In this document: piece by piece, positions 8,053 to 19,057 of the stretch
Position numbering within the stretch: the first letter of the stretch is position 1
Layout: the number at the start of each line of letters is the position of its first letter
Assembly: GCF_001293565.1 (NCBI RefSeq)
Contig: NZ_JXMU01000003.1
Span: forward strand, 186,001 to 250,000
Direction of reading: 5' to 3'
From: Ahrensia marina
GTDB taxonomy: Bacteria; Pseudomonadota; Alphaproteobacteria; Rhizobiales; Rhizobiaceae
DNA length: 64,000 nt
The notes under the pieces: model-generated
Database searches by the model: none
What the model was told of the DNA's origin: nothing
Seen by the model: the letters and a program-made list of their open reading frames with translations, nothing else
Position numbers and translations under genes: made by a program

Positions 8053-9453
8053 ATGGACTTGCGCCTTTACAATACGCTGACACGAAACAAAGAAACATTC
8101 GAGCCGATCGATGCCGGTAATGTGCGTATGTATGTCTGCGGTCCTACCGTTTATGATTTCGCACATATTGGTAATGCGCGGCCGGCTATCGTTTTCGATG
8201 TGCTTTATCGTCTGCTGCGCCATGTCTATGGTGAAAAGCACGTCACATATGTCCGCAATATCACCGATGTGGATGACAAAATTAACGCGCGTGCGCTACG
8301 TGATTTTCCTGATTTGCCGCTCAATGAAGCCATTCGCAACGTTACGGAAAAAACGGCCGATCAGTACCGCAAAGATGTGGAGGCACTGGGCTGTCTGCCC
8401 CCAACGATCGAGCCACGCGCTACCGAGTTCGTGCTGCCACGTACGGACGGCAAGTCCGATATGGTTACGCTCATTCAAAATCTGCTGGATAAAAACCATG
8501 CTTATATCGCAACGGGCAGCGAAGGCAGGGAAGTGCTTTTCGATGTGACATCCATGGACAGCTATGGCGCATTGTCCAACCGCAAACTTGAGGACCAGCA
8601 GGCAGGCGCGCGCATTGAAGCCAAAGACCACAAGAAAAATGCGGGCGACTTTGTTTTATGGAAAGAGTCCAGTGCGAATGAGCCGGGCTGGGATGCGGTG
8701 TTTAACGGCGAAACAATTCACGGCCGTCCCGGCTGGCATATTGAATGTTCTGCAATGAGCGATGCCTATTTGGGCAAAACTTTCGATATTCATGGCGGTG
8801 GTTTGGACCTTATTTTCCCGCATCATGAGAACGAAATCGCGCAAAGCTGCTGCGCGCATGGCACACAGAAAATGGCGAATTACTGGATGCACAACGGCTA
8901 CCTTCAGGTCGAAGGTAAAAAGATGTCAAAGTCCGTCGGCAACTTTGTGACAATTCACGAATTGCTCCATACGGACAAATTCGGCGGTCGCAAATGGCCG
9001 GGCGAAGTGCTGCGCCTTGCTATGCTGATGACGCATTATAGAGAGCCGATTGATTTTAGCATAAAGCGTCTGGAAGAGGCCGAGGCCGTGCTTAAGAAGC
9101 TCTGGCGCAAAGTTGACGAAGGCAATAATGCCGGTGAATTAAATACGGTGATCAATGCACTTGCCGATGATTTGAACAGTTCGGACGCAATCGCAAAACT
9201 CAGCAGCCTATCAGGGAGCGCGCTTGCGCAGGCCTTTGAAATGCTCGGTATAAAGCGCAGCAAAGCAGAAAGCGATGTGGATGTATCCGTGATAGAAACG
9301 GCAATCGCAGAACGTCTTGCTTTCTTTGCTGAGAAAAACTTTGCTGAAGCGGACCGTATCCGCGATGAACTGCTGTCTCAAGGAATCCAGCTAAAGGATT
9401 CAAAAGACTCAGAAACCGGCGAGCGCGTCACGACGTGGGAGATCAAACGGTAG
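8053..9453 (+). CDS. cysS: Cysteinyl-tRNA synthetase
   Basis: Class I synthetase of 466 residues that charges tRNA-Cys. Seen in order: Cys29 zinc ligand within YVCGPTVYD, the HIGN signature at 38-41, the WHIECSAM and [15 protein letters not shown] zinc-site segments, and KMSKS at residues 290-294. The C-terminal anticodon-binding helical part completes the normal length. I chose the ATG at 8053 ([11 protein letters not shown]) because the family begins there; an in-frame start at 8005 would add 16 unconserved residues. It begins a plus-strand run that continues directly into the GFA genes (9 bases). Confidence 0.96.
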   Translation: MDLRLYNTLTRNKETFEPIDAGNVRMYVCGPTVYDFAHIGNARPAIVFDVLYRLLRHVYGEKHVTYVRNITDVDDKINARALRDFPDLPLNEAIRNVTEKTADQYRKDVEALGCLPPTIEPRATEFVLPRTDGKSDMVTLIQNLLDKNHAYIATGSEGREVLFDVTSMDSYGALSNRKLEDQQAGARIEAKDHKKNAGDFVLWKESSANEPGWDAVFNGETIHGRPGWHIECSAMSDAYLGKTFDIHGGGLDLIFPHHENEIAQSCCAHGTQKMANYWMHNGYLQVEGKKMSKSVGNFVTIHELLHTDKFGGRKWPGEVLRLAMLMTHYREPIDFSIKRLEEAEAVLKKLWRKVDEGNNAGELNTVINALADDLNSSDAIAKLSSLSGSALAQAFEMLGIKRSKAESDVDVSVIETAIAERLAFFAEKNFAEADRIRDELLSQGIQLKDSKDSETGERVTTWEIKR

Positions 9454-9462
9454 AGGTTTGTG

Positions 9463-9918
9463 ATGGTAATAACAGGCGGGTGCCAGTGCGGCGCTATACG
9501 ATATCAGGCTGATAGTCTGGGCAGGGCATCCATTTGCCATTGCCGCATGTGCCAGAAGGCATTTGGCGGATTTTTCGGCCCGCTGGTATCGGCAAACAAT
9601 ATCGTTTGGACACGCGGCAAGCCAAAGCATTTTCATTCGTCAAATCGCAACTGGCGCGGGTTTTGCGATAATTGCGGCACGCCGCTTACCTATGAATTTG
9701 ACGGCGGCATCGAGCTTGCAATCGGAACATTGGACGATCCTTCCATTGCGCCGCCGCAAGTTCAGGTGAACCTGCCGGACCGCTGCAGTGCCACTATCGG
9801 GCTTTTCGAATTACCTGAAGTCGAACCAATGGTGCTGGATGAAAACGCTGAATGGAATGTCGGTGTTATCTCCAATCAACATCCCGATCACGAGACAAAA
9901 GAATGGCCAAAACAATGA
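9463..9918 (+). CDS. GFA family zinc protein (first of a tandem pair)
   Basis: A 151-residue GFA (glutathione-dependent formaldehyde-activating/CENP-V) domain protein. The zinc-binding cysteines are seen as GGCQCGAIRY (Cys7, Cys9), CHCRMCQKAFG (Cys25, Cys27, Cys30) and FCDNCGTPL. The family includes the glutathione-formaldehyde enzyme Gfa but most members have no proven activity. The ATG at 9463 has AGAGG six bases upstream and is preferred to the overlapping GTG at 9460. It overlaps the next GFA gene by four bases. The C-terminal tail ends in HQHPDHETKEWP, shared with its neighbour. Confidence 0.88.
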   Translation: MVITGGCQCGAIRYQADSLGRASICHCRMCQKAFGGFFGPLVSANNIVWTRGKPKHFHSSNRNWRGFCDNCGTPLTYEFDGGIELAIGTLDDPSIAPPQVQVNLPDRCSATIGLFELPEVEPMVLDENAEWNVGVISNQHPDHETKEWPKQ

Positions 9919-10400
9919 CAGAACTGACAGGCGGGTGCCAATGCGGCGCGGTACGCTACAAATTGACGTCAAAGGTTCAAGACCCGCATCTATGTCACTG
10001 CCGGATGTGCCAGAAGGCCGCAGGCAATTATTTCATGCCGCTCGGCGGCGTTAAACGCGATGATTTTCATATCACGCGGGGCGAGGCGTCATGGTTCCAT
10101 TCTTCCGGTCCCGTCCGGCGCGGCTTTTGCAGCAATTGTGGTACACCGCTCTTTTTCGAGACAGTGGGTCACGACGGCATGGCGGTAACGCTTGGCTCTT
10201 TGGACGATCCCAATGCAGTGCCGCCTGTTTCAACCTATGGCAGCGAAGCACAATATTCGTGGCTGGGCGCAATCTGTGCGCAAACGGGAAGAGAAACAGA
10301 AGAGTCAGAAGAGCTCGATGGTTATTCCGTAAAAGAAATTGCAGCGACAAACCATCAACATCCCGATCATGATACCAAGGAGTGGCCACAAAACTCCTGA
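9915..10400 (+). CDS. GFA family zinc protein (second of a tandem pair)
   Basis: A 161-residue paralogue of the preceding gene with the same zinc motifs: GGCQCGAVRY, CHCRMCQKAAG and FCSNCGTPLFF. The ATG at 9915 overlaps the previous stop (ATGA) and aligns with the start of the first copy; an in-frame ATG at 9903 would add four residues. An insert of about ten residues (ETEESEELDG region) before the shared HQHPDHDTKEWP tail distinguishes it. The pair is a tandem duplication that has diverged well beyond recent copies. Substrate unknown; glutathione adducts are possible by family analogy only. Confidence 0.88.
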   Translation: MTELTGGCQCGAVRYKLTSKVQDPHLCHCRMCQKAAGNYFMPLGGVKRDDFHITRGEASWFHSSGPVRRGFCSNCGTPLFFETVGHDGMAVTLGSLDDPNAVPPVSTYGSEAQYSWLGAICAQTGRETEESEELDGYSVKEIAATNHQHPDHDTKEWPQNS

Positions 10401-10465
10401 CGGTCTGCATTGCGCTCACTGTCATCCTGATTTACTAGGAGCATGGAAAAGGGGTGGGCCAGGAT

Positions 10466-11810
<1,345 letters not shown>

Positions 11811-11811
<1 letters not shown>

Positions 11812-13442
11812 TGGCTGAAAATAACAACAAAAAACAGCGGGTTTACCTGTTCGACACGACCTTGCGTGACGGTCAACAAACACCGGGCGTCGACTTTTCG
11901 GTCGATGACAAAATTGCCGTTGCCGATATGTTGGATGCTTTCGGCCTTGATTATATCGAGGGCGGTTATCCGGGGGCAAATCCCACCGATACAGATTTCT
12001 TTGCTAAAAAACGCACTCAAAAAGCGAAGTTTGTAGCCTTTGGCATGACCAAACGTGCCGGTGTGTCAGCGTCGAATGATCCGGGCTTGGCAGCGCTTAT
12101 TGCCTCCAATTCGGATGCTGTCTGTTTTGTTGCAAAAGCCTGGGATTATCATGTGCGCGTTGCGCTTGGATGCAGCAATGACGAAAATCTTGAAAACATA
12201 ACGCAGTCTGTTCAGGCGACCGTCAAAGCAGGCAAGGAAGCTTATGTGGACTGCGAGCATTTCTTTGACGGCTATAAAGCCAATCCGGACTATGCAATTT
12301 CCTGCGCCAAAACAGCTTATGACGCGGGTGCGCGCTGGGTCGTGCTGTGTGATACAAATGGCGGCACGCAGCCCGATGAAGTGCGCAATATCGTCAAAGA
12401 GGTGATTGCGGCCGGTATCGACGGCCACAGATTGGGCATCCACGCCCACAATGATACCGAGCAGGCGGTGGCAAACTCACTCGCTGCGGTTGATGCGGGC
12501 GCACGGCAAATTCAAGGCACGCTGAATGGCCTGGGCGAACGGTGCGGTAACGCAAATCTGATCACATTGATTGCGACACTTGCCTTGAAAGATAAATGGT
12601 CAGCGCGTTTTGAAACCGGCATTACAGAAGAAAAACTGAGCGAACTGACTCATCTTTCCCGCTCCTTTGATGAATTGCTCAACCGTGCGCCAGCCAGCCA
12701 GTCGCCTTATGTTGGCGCTTCGGCCTTCGCCACGAAGGCAGGCATCCATGCGTCCGCACTATTAAAAGATCCGGCAACTTACGAGCATGTTGAACCGGAT
12801 CGCATAGGCAATACGCGCCGCGTGATGGTGTCGGATCAGGGCGGTAAATCGAATTTCCTGAACGTGTTGGCACGCCACGGCATTAATGTGCGCAAAGATG
12901 ATTCGCGCCTTGATACGCTGATCGCGATCGTCAAAGAGCGCGAAGCCTCCGGCTATTCCTATGAAGGCGCTGACGCAAGTTTTGAGCTTTTGGCAAGACG
13001 CACACTGGGTGAAGTGCCCACATTTTTCAGCGTGGACAGCTACCGCATTGGGGTGGAACGTCGCCACAATGCCTCCGGACAGCTTATTACAGTGTCGGAA
13101 GGCGTTGTTAAGGTGACTGTCGACGGTGTCCAGCATATGAGCGTTTCGGAAGGGCATGGCCCGGTGAACGCGCTGGATCTGGCGCTGCGTAAAGATCTTG
13201 GCAAATATCAGGCTGAAATCCAGGATTTGGAACTGGTGGACTATAAGGTGCGTATCTTGAACGGCGGCACCGAGGCGATCACCCGCGTATTGATTGAATC
13301 AACCGATGTCAGCGGCAAACGCTGGTGGACCGTTGGTGTCAGCGACAATATTATTGACGCATCATTCATCGCGCTGATGGATTCAATTACTTTCAAACTG
13401 TTGAAAAACAGAGGCACAGCCGGTCTGAGCGCCGCAGAGTAA
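11811..13442 (+). CDS. cimA: (R)-citramalate synthase
   Basis: A 543-residue DRE-TIM metallolyase of the LeuA/CimA group. It condenses acetyl-CoA with pyruvate to citramalate, feeding 2-ketobutyrate for isoleucine independently of threonine deaminase. Seen: the DTTLRDGQQTPG signature at residues 15-26, the metal ligands His211 and His213 in HAHNDT, the GLGERCGNANL segment, and a C-terminal regulatory domain (from about residue 400) like the isoleucine-sensing LeuA dimer domain. The long DTTLRDGQQTPGVDFS form and overall length fit the CimA subtype rather than 2-isopropylmalate synthase; the exact substrate is inference. Confidence 0.86.
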
Positions 13443-13537
13443 GGTTTTCATACCCCTATAATAGTGCCCGTCATTTGTTTTGAAACCATGTCAATTTTTA
13501 TCATGCATATTATGAGGAAATTGGATATGGCAATGAG

Positions 13538-14446
13538 ATGCGCCCGACCTTTTCTCATGAGACTGCCCAACAAGCCCGCGAACCGCTCGCAGGCTTTGCC
13601 TATGCGATAGGCGCTTATGTTTTATGGGGTTTTCTGCCGCTTTACATGAAGATGGTCGATCATATGCCCGCCGTGGAGGTGGTCGCACATCGTGTTTTGT
13701 GGTCGATTCCTGTCGCAGGCATAATCGTACTTTGGCTCAAGCGCACAGAAGATTTGAAAGCGGCATTAAAAAGCCCGCGCACCTTGCTTATGGCATGTGT
13801 GACAGCCGCATTGATCTCGATCAACTGGGGTGTCTATGTGTGGGCAATTGCGGAAGGACGCGCAATTGAGGGCGCGTTGGGCTATTATATCAACCCGCTG
13901 ATCAATGTGTTGTTGGGCGTGGTTCTACTGGGCGAACGCTTTACAAAGCTACAAATGGCGGCCGTTGTCTGTGCCGTTATTGCAGTTTGTTTTCTGACAT
14001 TTGGTGCGGGGAAATTGCCTTGGGTATCTTTGGCGCTTGCAGGTTCGTTCGGTATCTACGGGTATTTACGCAAAACACTACCCGTTGGACCGACACAAGG
14101 CTTTTTGCTCGAAGTTATTATTCTTGCCATCCCCGCTTTAGTCGTCGTTTTCTGGATCAATGCCACAGGTAACGGGCATTTCGGACAAACCGGATGGGGC
14201 GATATGGGACTATTGATGTTTGCAGGCCCGGCAACCGCTATTCCGCTTATTCTTTATGCGTTTGGTGCCAAGCAATTGCGCTATACGACAATGGGAATCT
14301 TGCAATATATCGCGCCAACGATGATTTTTTTAACAGCGGTGTTCGTGTTTGGAGAGCCGTTCTCCAGCATACAGGCCATTGCATTCGGTTTCATTTGGAC
14401 CGGCTTGGCACTTTATACATGGTCCCTGTTTAAAGCGGCTAAGTGA
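13538..14446 (+). CDS. rarD: EamA/RarD family permease
   Basis: A 302-residue membrane protein of the drug/metabolite transporter superfamily with about ten predicted helices in two EamA halves. The start of the membrane part (AYAIGAYVLWGFLPLYMKMVDHMPAVEVVAHR) is typical of RarD, originally annotated as a chloramphenicol-sensitivity protein. Conserved segments include ISINWGVYVWAI and GYYINPLINVLLGVV. Transport substrate unknown. The gene follows cimA after 95 bases without a clear terminator. The C-terminus is Lys-containing and cytoplasmic. Confidence 0.86.
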   Translation: MRPTFSHETAQQAREPLAGFAYAIGAYVLWGFLPLYMKMVDHMPAVEVVAHRVLWSIPVAGIIVLWLKRTEDLKAALKSPRTLLMACVTAALISINWGVYVWAIAEGRAIEGALGYYINPLINVLLGVVLLGERFTKLQMAAVVCAVIAVCFLTFGAGKLPWVSLALAGSFGIYGYLRKTLPVGPTQGFLLEVIILAIPALVVVFWINATGNGHFGQTGWGDMGLLMFAGPATAIPLILYAFGAKQLRYTTMGILQYIAPTMIFLTAVFVFGEPFSSIQAIAFGFIWTGLALYTWSLFKAAK

Positions 14447-14459
14447 TATCCAAATATTG

Positions 14460-15044
14460 CTAAACCGCGACAGGCTTCCGTGAAGCGGCTTCATCAATAA
14501 TCGCTGGCACAACAGCATCAATATCGTCAATGAAAAGCGGTTTGATCTTGTTCTGCGAATGTAGAAAACCGCCTTCTGCCATATGGTCGATCAGCGTGAT
14601 GAACGGATTCCAGAAACCGTTCAGATTGGCAAAGGCGATGGGCTTGTTATGCCGGTCAAGCTGCCCCCATGTTATCATTTCGACAACTTCTTCCAATGTG
14701 CCAATGCCGCCGGGCAGGGTGATAAACGCATCAGCACGTTCAAACATAAGCTGTTTGCGGGTATGCATATCCTGCGTAACAATGAAATCATCAAGCTGAT
14801 CCATTGCATCGGGTGAACGTTCATGACGCATCAGAAAATCAGGGATGATGCCGGTCACCTTGCCGCCATGTTCCATGACGCCGCCAGCGACAGCGCCCAT
14901 CAGGCCATGCGTTCCACCGCCATAAACAAGCCGGATACCGCGTTCGGCCATAGACTTGCCAAGCTGGCGTGCCGCAGCTTCAAAACTCGTGTCGACACCC
15001 GAGGAGGAGCCGCAATAAACACATATAGATTCTATTTTTTTCAT
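14460..15044 (-). CDS. LOG family protein (TIGR00730), cytokinin-activating phosphoribohydrolase type
   Basis: A 194-residue Rossmann-fold protein with the GGGTHGLMG nucleotide-binding loop (residues 42-50) and the LOG hallmark PGGIGTLEE at 111-119 that binds the AMP-ribose of the substrate. LOG proteins remove ribose 5'-phosphate from nucleoside monophosphates, including cytokinin ribotides; in bacteria AMP or related nucleotides are also used. Length and motif order are normal. It is convergent with rarD (13-base gap) and transcribed alone. Whether the organism makes cytokinins cannot be judged. Confidence 0.9.
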   Translation of the reverse strand: MKKIESICVYCGSSSGVDTSFEAAARQLGKSMAERGIRLVYGGGTHGLMGAVAGGVMEHGGKVTGIIPDFLMRHERSPDAMDQLDDFIVTQDMHTRKQLMFERADAFITLPGGIGTLEEVVEMITWGQLDRHNKPIAFANLNGFWNPFITLIDHMAEGGFLHSQNKIKPLFIDDIDAVVPAIIDEAASRKPVAV

Positions 15045-15182
15045 ACCGCCTTGTGGCTGACAGACCTTTTCCGGTCAAGGCTTGCAAGTTCATAGAGTCA
15101 TTTGCGATTCAGCGCTTTAAGAGGTAGACATATAAGGAACAAAAGTGCGGCTAGTGGCAGCGGATAAAATTCAGGGGCAGTT

Positions 15183-16982
15183 ATGGGTAAAGAAAGTATA
15201 GGAGTTTGGCTGTTTGCAGGCGTTATCGGATTAACCGGGCTGGGTGCATCCGGTTATCTGGGTGATCCCAATAAACTGCTTGAGCCGTTTAAATCCATTT
15301 CTGCGTCAAGTGATGTCACTGAAAATGCCGCTGAGACTACGCCTGAACCACAGGATGAAAAACCTGCGGAAACTGAAAAGGCTGAGATGGAGCCGTCAGA
15401 GCCAAAGCAAGAGCGTTTGCAGGTCGAAGAAGAGGCTGGGGCTGTAGAAGAAAAAGCTGTTGCGCCCGAAGAGACGGAAGTTACCGAAAAGCCTTCTGTT
15501 GCCGATGAAAGCGAAAACACCGCCGAGAGTTCTTCTGCGACTGATAGCGATGTAGAGTCTGATACAGCAATTGCCGAGCCGGAAACCAGCACGCAGGAAA
15601 CGAGCACGCAAAAGACCGAGCAAGCTACTGCGGAAGCTGAGCAGAAACCTGAAGCCGAGCCTGAGAAACAGGCTGAAGCTGCGCCTGAAAGCATCGTTCC
15701 GACATTTGATATTCTGCGTGTTGAGCCAAATGGCGATATGGTCATTGCAGGCGTTGCAGCGAGTAACGCGGATGTCGAAATCGTTGCCGGTTCTAAATCC
15801 TTGGCGGTAACCAAATCTAACAATAGCGGTGAGTTCGTTGCTATACTCGACGAGCCGTTGGCACAAGGCGATTACGAGATTGTTTTGCGCGCCACGCAAA
15901 ACGATGGTTCGGTCGCTACATCGCTTGAGACCGCGATTGTTTCCATACCTGAAAAAGGCAGCAATGACGTTTTGGCTTTGGTCGAGGCACCGGGCGCGCC
16001 TTCAAGGTTGATTACGAAATTAGAACCGAAAGAGGCAGTGCAAACCGCCGAAGCACCTGAAGTAGCTGGCAGTGAAGAAGACGAGGCTGTTGCAGAAATA
16101 AACGAGACGCCAAAACCAGCTGCGCCCGAAGAGGAAGCTGCTCAAATCGCCGAAAATGAACCTTTACAGGAAGAGCCGCCGCAACAAAAAGCAGGTGAAC
16201 TGGTTCGCATTGAAGCGGTGGAAATTGACGGCGAAAAAGTCTTTGTGGCCGGTGCAACTGATGCGGGCGCGCGCATCCGGGTTTATGCCAATGAGATCGT
16301 GTTGGGCGAAGATATTGCAAATGATGAAGGCCGCTTTCTGGTCGAAGCCAACCGCAATTTGCCTGTCGGTGACTATGTTATTCGTGCTGACAGGCTAAGC
16401 GAAAACGGCGTCGATGTTGTCAGCCGCGCCGCTGTGCCTTTTGCCCGTGCTGAAGGGACAAAACTCGCCGCTGTGGCGGTTCCAAAAGCACCCGAACTAC
16501 CTGACAATGCACCGGAAATTTCATCCGAACCTGCTGACACCGCGCCGGACAGCAGCGCAACCGCAGAGGCTTCAGACGACAACAATGCACCTGCAACGGT
16601 AAGCAACGTGGAGGATACACCAACAAAGGCCGAAGTTGCAGCCAGCCCGAGGGAAAATGTCACCGACGATCAGGTTGCGGAAAGCACCGCACCGCAGTCA
16701 CAGCCGGCTACAGAGCAACAAGTTGCTGCAACTCAAAAGCCAGCCGACATTCAAACGACAGGCAATGTAAATGAGCGTTTGAAGCCTGTTGATTCGTCGG
16801 TGATTATCCGGCGGGGAGATACGCTTTGGCAGATATCCAGACGTGTTTACGGGCGCGGAATAAAGTACACAACAATTTATCAGGCAAATGAGGATCAGAT
16901 TAAAAACCCGCATAAAATCTGGCCCGGCCAAGTATTTGCCTTGCCTGAAAATGCAGATGAATCGGATACGGCTGCAAACTAA
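15183..16982 (+). CDS. LysM-domain envelope protein with two Ig-like modules
   Basis: A 599-residue protein: a short cytoplasmic tail and one membrane helix (about residues 7-25), a long Glu/Ala/Pro-rich acidic spacer (about 35-170), an Ig-like module (about 173-240), a second acidic spacer, a second Ig-like module (about 339-405), a third Ala/Ser-rich spacer, and a C-terminal LysM domain (about 540-590, RRGDTLWQISRRVYG...WPGQVFALPE). LysM binds peptidoglycan, so the protein is probably anchored in the inner membrane and reaches the cell wall. The two modules resemble each other (V/L-E-x-NGD-x-V-x-AG...F-x-A/V-x-L-P-x-GDY). Similar proteins occur in rhizobia; function is not established. Confidence 0.82.
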   Translation: MGKESIGVWLFAGVIGLTGLGASGYLGDPNKLLEPFKSISASSDVTENAAETTPEPQDEKPAETEKAEMEPSEPKQERLQVEEEAGAVEEKAVAPEETEVTEKPSVADESENTAESSSATDSDVESDTAIAEPETSTQETSTQKTEQATAEAEQKPEAEPEKQAEAAPESIVPTFDILRVEPNGDMVIAGVAASNADVEIVAGSKSLAVTKSNNSGEFVAILDEPLAQGDYEIVLRATQNDGSVATSLETAIVSIPEKGSNDVLALVEAPGAPSRLITKLEPKEAVQTAEAPEVAGSEEDEAVAEINETPKPAAPEEEAAQIAENEPLQEEPPQQKAGELVRIEAVEIDGEKVFVAGATDAGARIRVYANEIVLGEDIANDEGRFLVEANRNLPVGDYVIRADRLSENGVDVVSRAAVPFARAEGTKLAAVAVPKAPELPDNAPEISSEPADTAPDSSATAEASDDNNAPATVSNVEDTPTKAEVAASPRENVTDDQVAESTAPQSQPATEQQVAATQKPADIQTTGNVNERLKPVDSSVIIRRGDTLWQISRRVYGRGIKYTTIYQANEDQIKNPHKIWPGQVFALPENADESDTAAN

Positions 16983-16990
16983 ACTTCATA

Positions 16991-17016
16991 GCGCACGCAC
17001 CTTGTTTTGTGTGCGC
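16991..17016 (+). terminator. Stem-loop after the LysM gene
   Basis: GCGCACGCAC and GTGTGCGC flank an eight-base loop nine bases after the LysM stop. The stem has one bulge and no clear T-run follows, so it may slow or process transcripts rather than terminate fully. Confidence 0.35.
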
Positions 17017-17088
17017 ACAGACCCAAATTAGACTTACCACAGCAGAGGCTTTTGCCGCGCTAAACCTTCACGACTAAAGGCTGTTCCC

Positions 17089-18981
17089 TTGGCAAAGAAA
17101 ACCGTAACGACCGACAATAGCGGTACGTTTAAAACGATAGCGAATCTGTGGCCTTATATGTGGCCATCCGAACGCCCGGACCTTAAGCGGCGCGTTTTAT
17201 GGGCAGCATTTTATCTTGTTATTTCCAAGCTTATCCTGATGCTTGTGCCCTACAGTTTCAAATGGGCGACCGATGCTCTTAATGGCGAACTGGATTTTGC
17301 GGTAGACAGCTGGGTTCCGGCAATTTTGCTCGGGCCGATTATGCTGGTTGTTGCCTATAATGTCTTTCGCGTTGTCAATGTCGGTTTTCAACAATTGCGC
17401 GATGCGCTTTTTGCCTCTGTTGGCCAATATGCTGTGCGCCAGCTCGCGCATAAAACGTTCAAACATATGCACCGCCTGTCGCTGCGCTTTCATTTGGAGC
17501 GCCGCACCGGCGGTCTGTCACGTATCATTGAGCGCGGCACAAAAGGCATTGAAGCAATCGTACGCTTCACAATCCTCAACACACTGCCAACAATATTGGA
17601 GTTCGCACTCGTCGCCGCTATCTTTGGTTTCAACTATGGGTGGGAATATGTCGCTGTAACGGCACTGACCGTTTTCGGTTATTCATGGTTTACAATCCGG
17701 GCATCGGACTGGCGCATTCAAATTCGGCGCGACATGAACGACTCCGATACGGATGCAAATTCAAAAGCAATTGATTCACTGCTGAACTTTGAGACGGTCA
17801 AATATTTCGGCAATGAAGACATGGAAGCCGAGCGCTTTGACAAGTCAATGGCAAGCTATGAACGGTCGGCCACCCGCGTCTGGACGTCGCTAGGCTGGCT
17901 TAACTTCGGGCAGGGCGTCATTTTCGGGGCGGGTATGCTTGTCATGATGTGGATGTCTGCCAGATCCGTGATTGCCGGTGAGAGCACGATTGGTGATTTC
18001 GTATTTATCAACGCCATGCTGATGCAGCTTTCCATTCCGCTTAACTTTATCGGCTTTATTTATCGCGAAATTCGCCAAGGCCTGACGGATATTGAGCAAA
18101 TGTTCGACCTGTTGGATGTCGATGCTGAAGTGCAGGACGCACCCGATGCGCAGCCTTTGGTCATCGAAAATGGCAACATCAAATTCAATGATGTTTATTT
18201 TGCTTATGATGAAAACCGGCCGATATTAAAGGGCATTTCATTTGAAGTGCCTGCCGGAAAATCCGTTGCGATTGTCGGGCCTTCAGGCGCAGGCAAATCG
18301 ACGCTATCACGTTTGCTGTTCCGCTTTTATGATGTGCAGAAAGGTGCCATCACGATTGACGGTCACGATCTGCGCGACGTAACGCAAAAATCCCTGCGTG
18401 CAGCCATAGGCATGGTCCCGCAGGATACTGTTCTATTCAATGACACACTGGCTTATAATATCCGCTATGGGCGGCCTGATGCGAGCCAGGAAGAAATTGA
18501 AAAAGCGGCGGAGCTTGCACAGATCGGCAATTTTGTACGCACGGTGCCCGATGGCTTTAACGCGATGGTCGGTGAGCGCGGCTTGAAGCTTTCAGGCGGA
18601 GAAAAACAGCGTGTCGCAATTGCCAGAACTATTTTAAAGGCGCCGCCGATCCTGATTCTGGACGAAGCGACATCAGCGCTTGATACAGCGACCGAGCAGG
18701 AAATTCAGGATTCATTGGATGAAGTCTCGAAAGGGCGCACGACATTGGTTATCGCGCACCGGTTGTCCACCGTTATTAAATGTGATGAGATCATCGTTTT
18801 GAGGGATGGTTTGATTGCAGAACGCGGCCGCCATGCTGAATTGATGAAGCTGAAAGATGGCCTATATGCCAAAATGTGGGAGCGCCAGATGGAGGCAACC
18901 GAAGCGGAGCAGCGCTTGCGTAAAGCACAGGAAGCTGATGAGCTCGGTGTTGTCTTACGCAAGAAAACAAGCGATAGCTGA
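17089..18981 (+). CDS. Atm1/HMT1-type ABC exporter (fused permease and ATPase)
   Basis: A 630-residue half-transporter: six membrane helices in the first 310 residues and an ATPase domain with Walker A (GPSGAGKS, about 397-404), signature LSGGEKQR (about 501-508) and Walker B ILILDEATSALD. The N-terminal sequence (WPYMWPSERPDLKRRV) and the NFETVKYFGNE segment are typical of the Atm1 branch, which exports glutathione-linked sulfur or metal compounds. The start is a TTG at 17089 with AAAGG eight bases upstream; the first in-frame ATG lies about 20 residues later within the conserved region and is too late. It is followed by psd after 76 bases. Confidence 0.9.
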   Translation: MAKKTVTTDNSGTFKTIANLWPYMWPSERPDLKRRVLWAAFYLVISKLILMLVPYSFKWATDALNGELDFAVDSWVPAILLGPIMLVVAYNVFRVVNVGFQQLRDALFASVGQYAVRQLAHKTFKHMHRLSLRFHLERRTGGLSRIIERGTKGIEAIVRFTILNTLPTILEFALVAAIFGFNYGWEYVAVTALTVFGYSWFTIRASDWRIQIRRDMNDSDTDANSKAIDSLLNFETVKYFGNEDMEAERFDKSMASYERSATRVWTSLGWLNFGQGVIFGAGMLVMMWMSARSVIAGESTIGDFVFINAMLMQLSIPLNFIGFIYREIRQGLTDIEQMFDLLDVDAEVQDAPDAQPLVIENGNIKFNDVYFAYDENRPILKGISFEVPAGKSVAIVGPSGAGKSTLSRLLFRFYDVQKGAITIDGHDLRDVTQKSLRAAIGMVPQDTVLFNDTLAYNIRYGRPDASQEEIEKAAELAQIGNFVRTVPDGFNAMVGERGLKLSGGEKQRVAIARTILKAPPILILDEATSALDTATEQEIQDSLDEVSKGRTTLVIAHRLSTVIKCDEIIVLRDGLIAERGRHAELMKLKDGLYAKMWERQMEATEAEQRLRKAQEADELGVVLRKKTSDS

Positions 18982-19057
18982 TGCCGAATCCGCTAATAGG
19001 CGCTGTATAGTTTCCGCAGCGTTTGAAAACATAAATGAAACCGTTAGAGCGTAAAAT

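Noticed and set aside
15254-15823. 189-codon Ser/Ala/Val-rich frame antisense to the LysM gene
   Set aside because: It mirrors the acidic Glu/Ala/Pro spacer of the LysM protein. Low-complexity codons often leave such open antisense frames.
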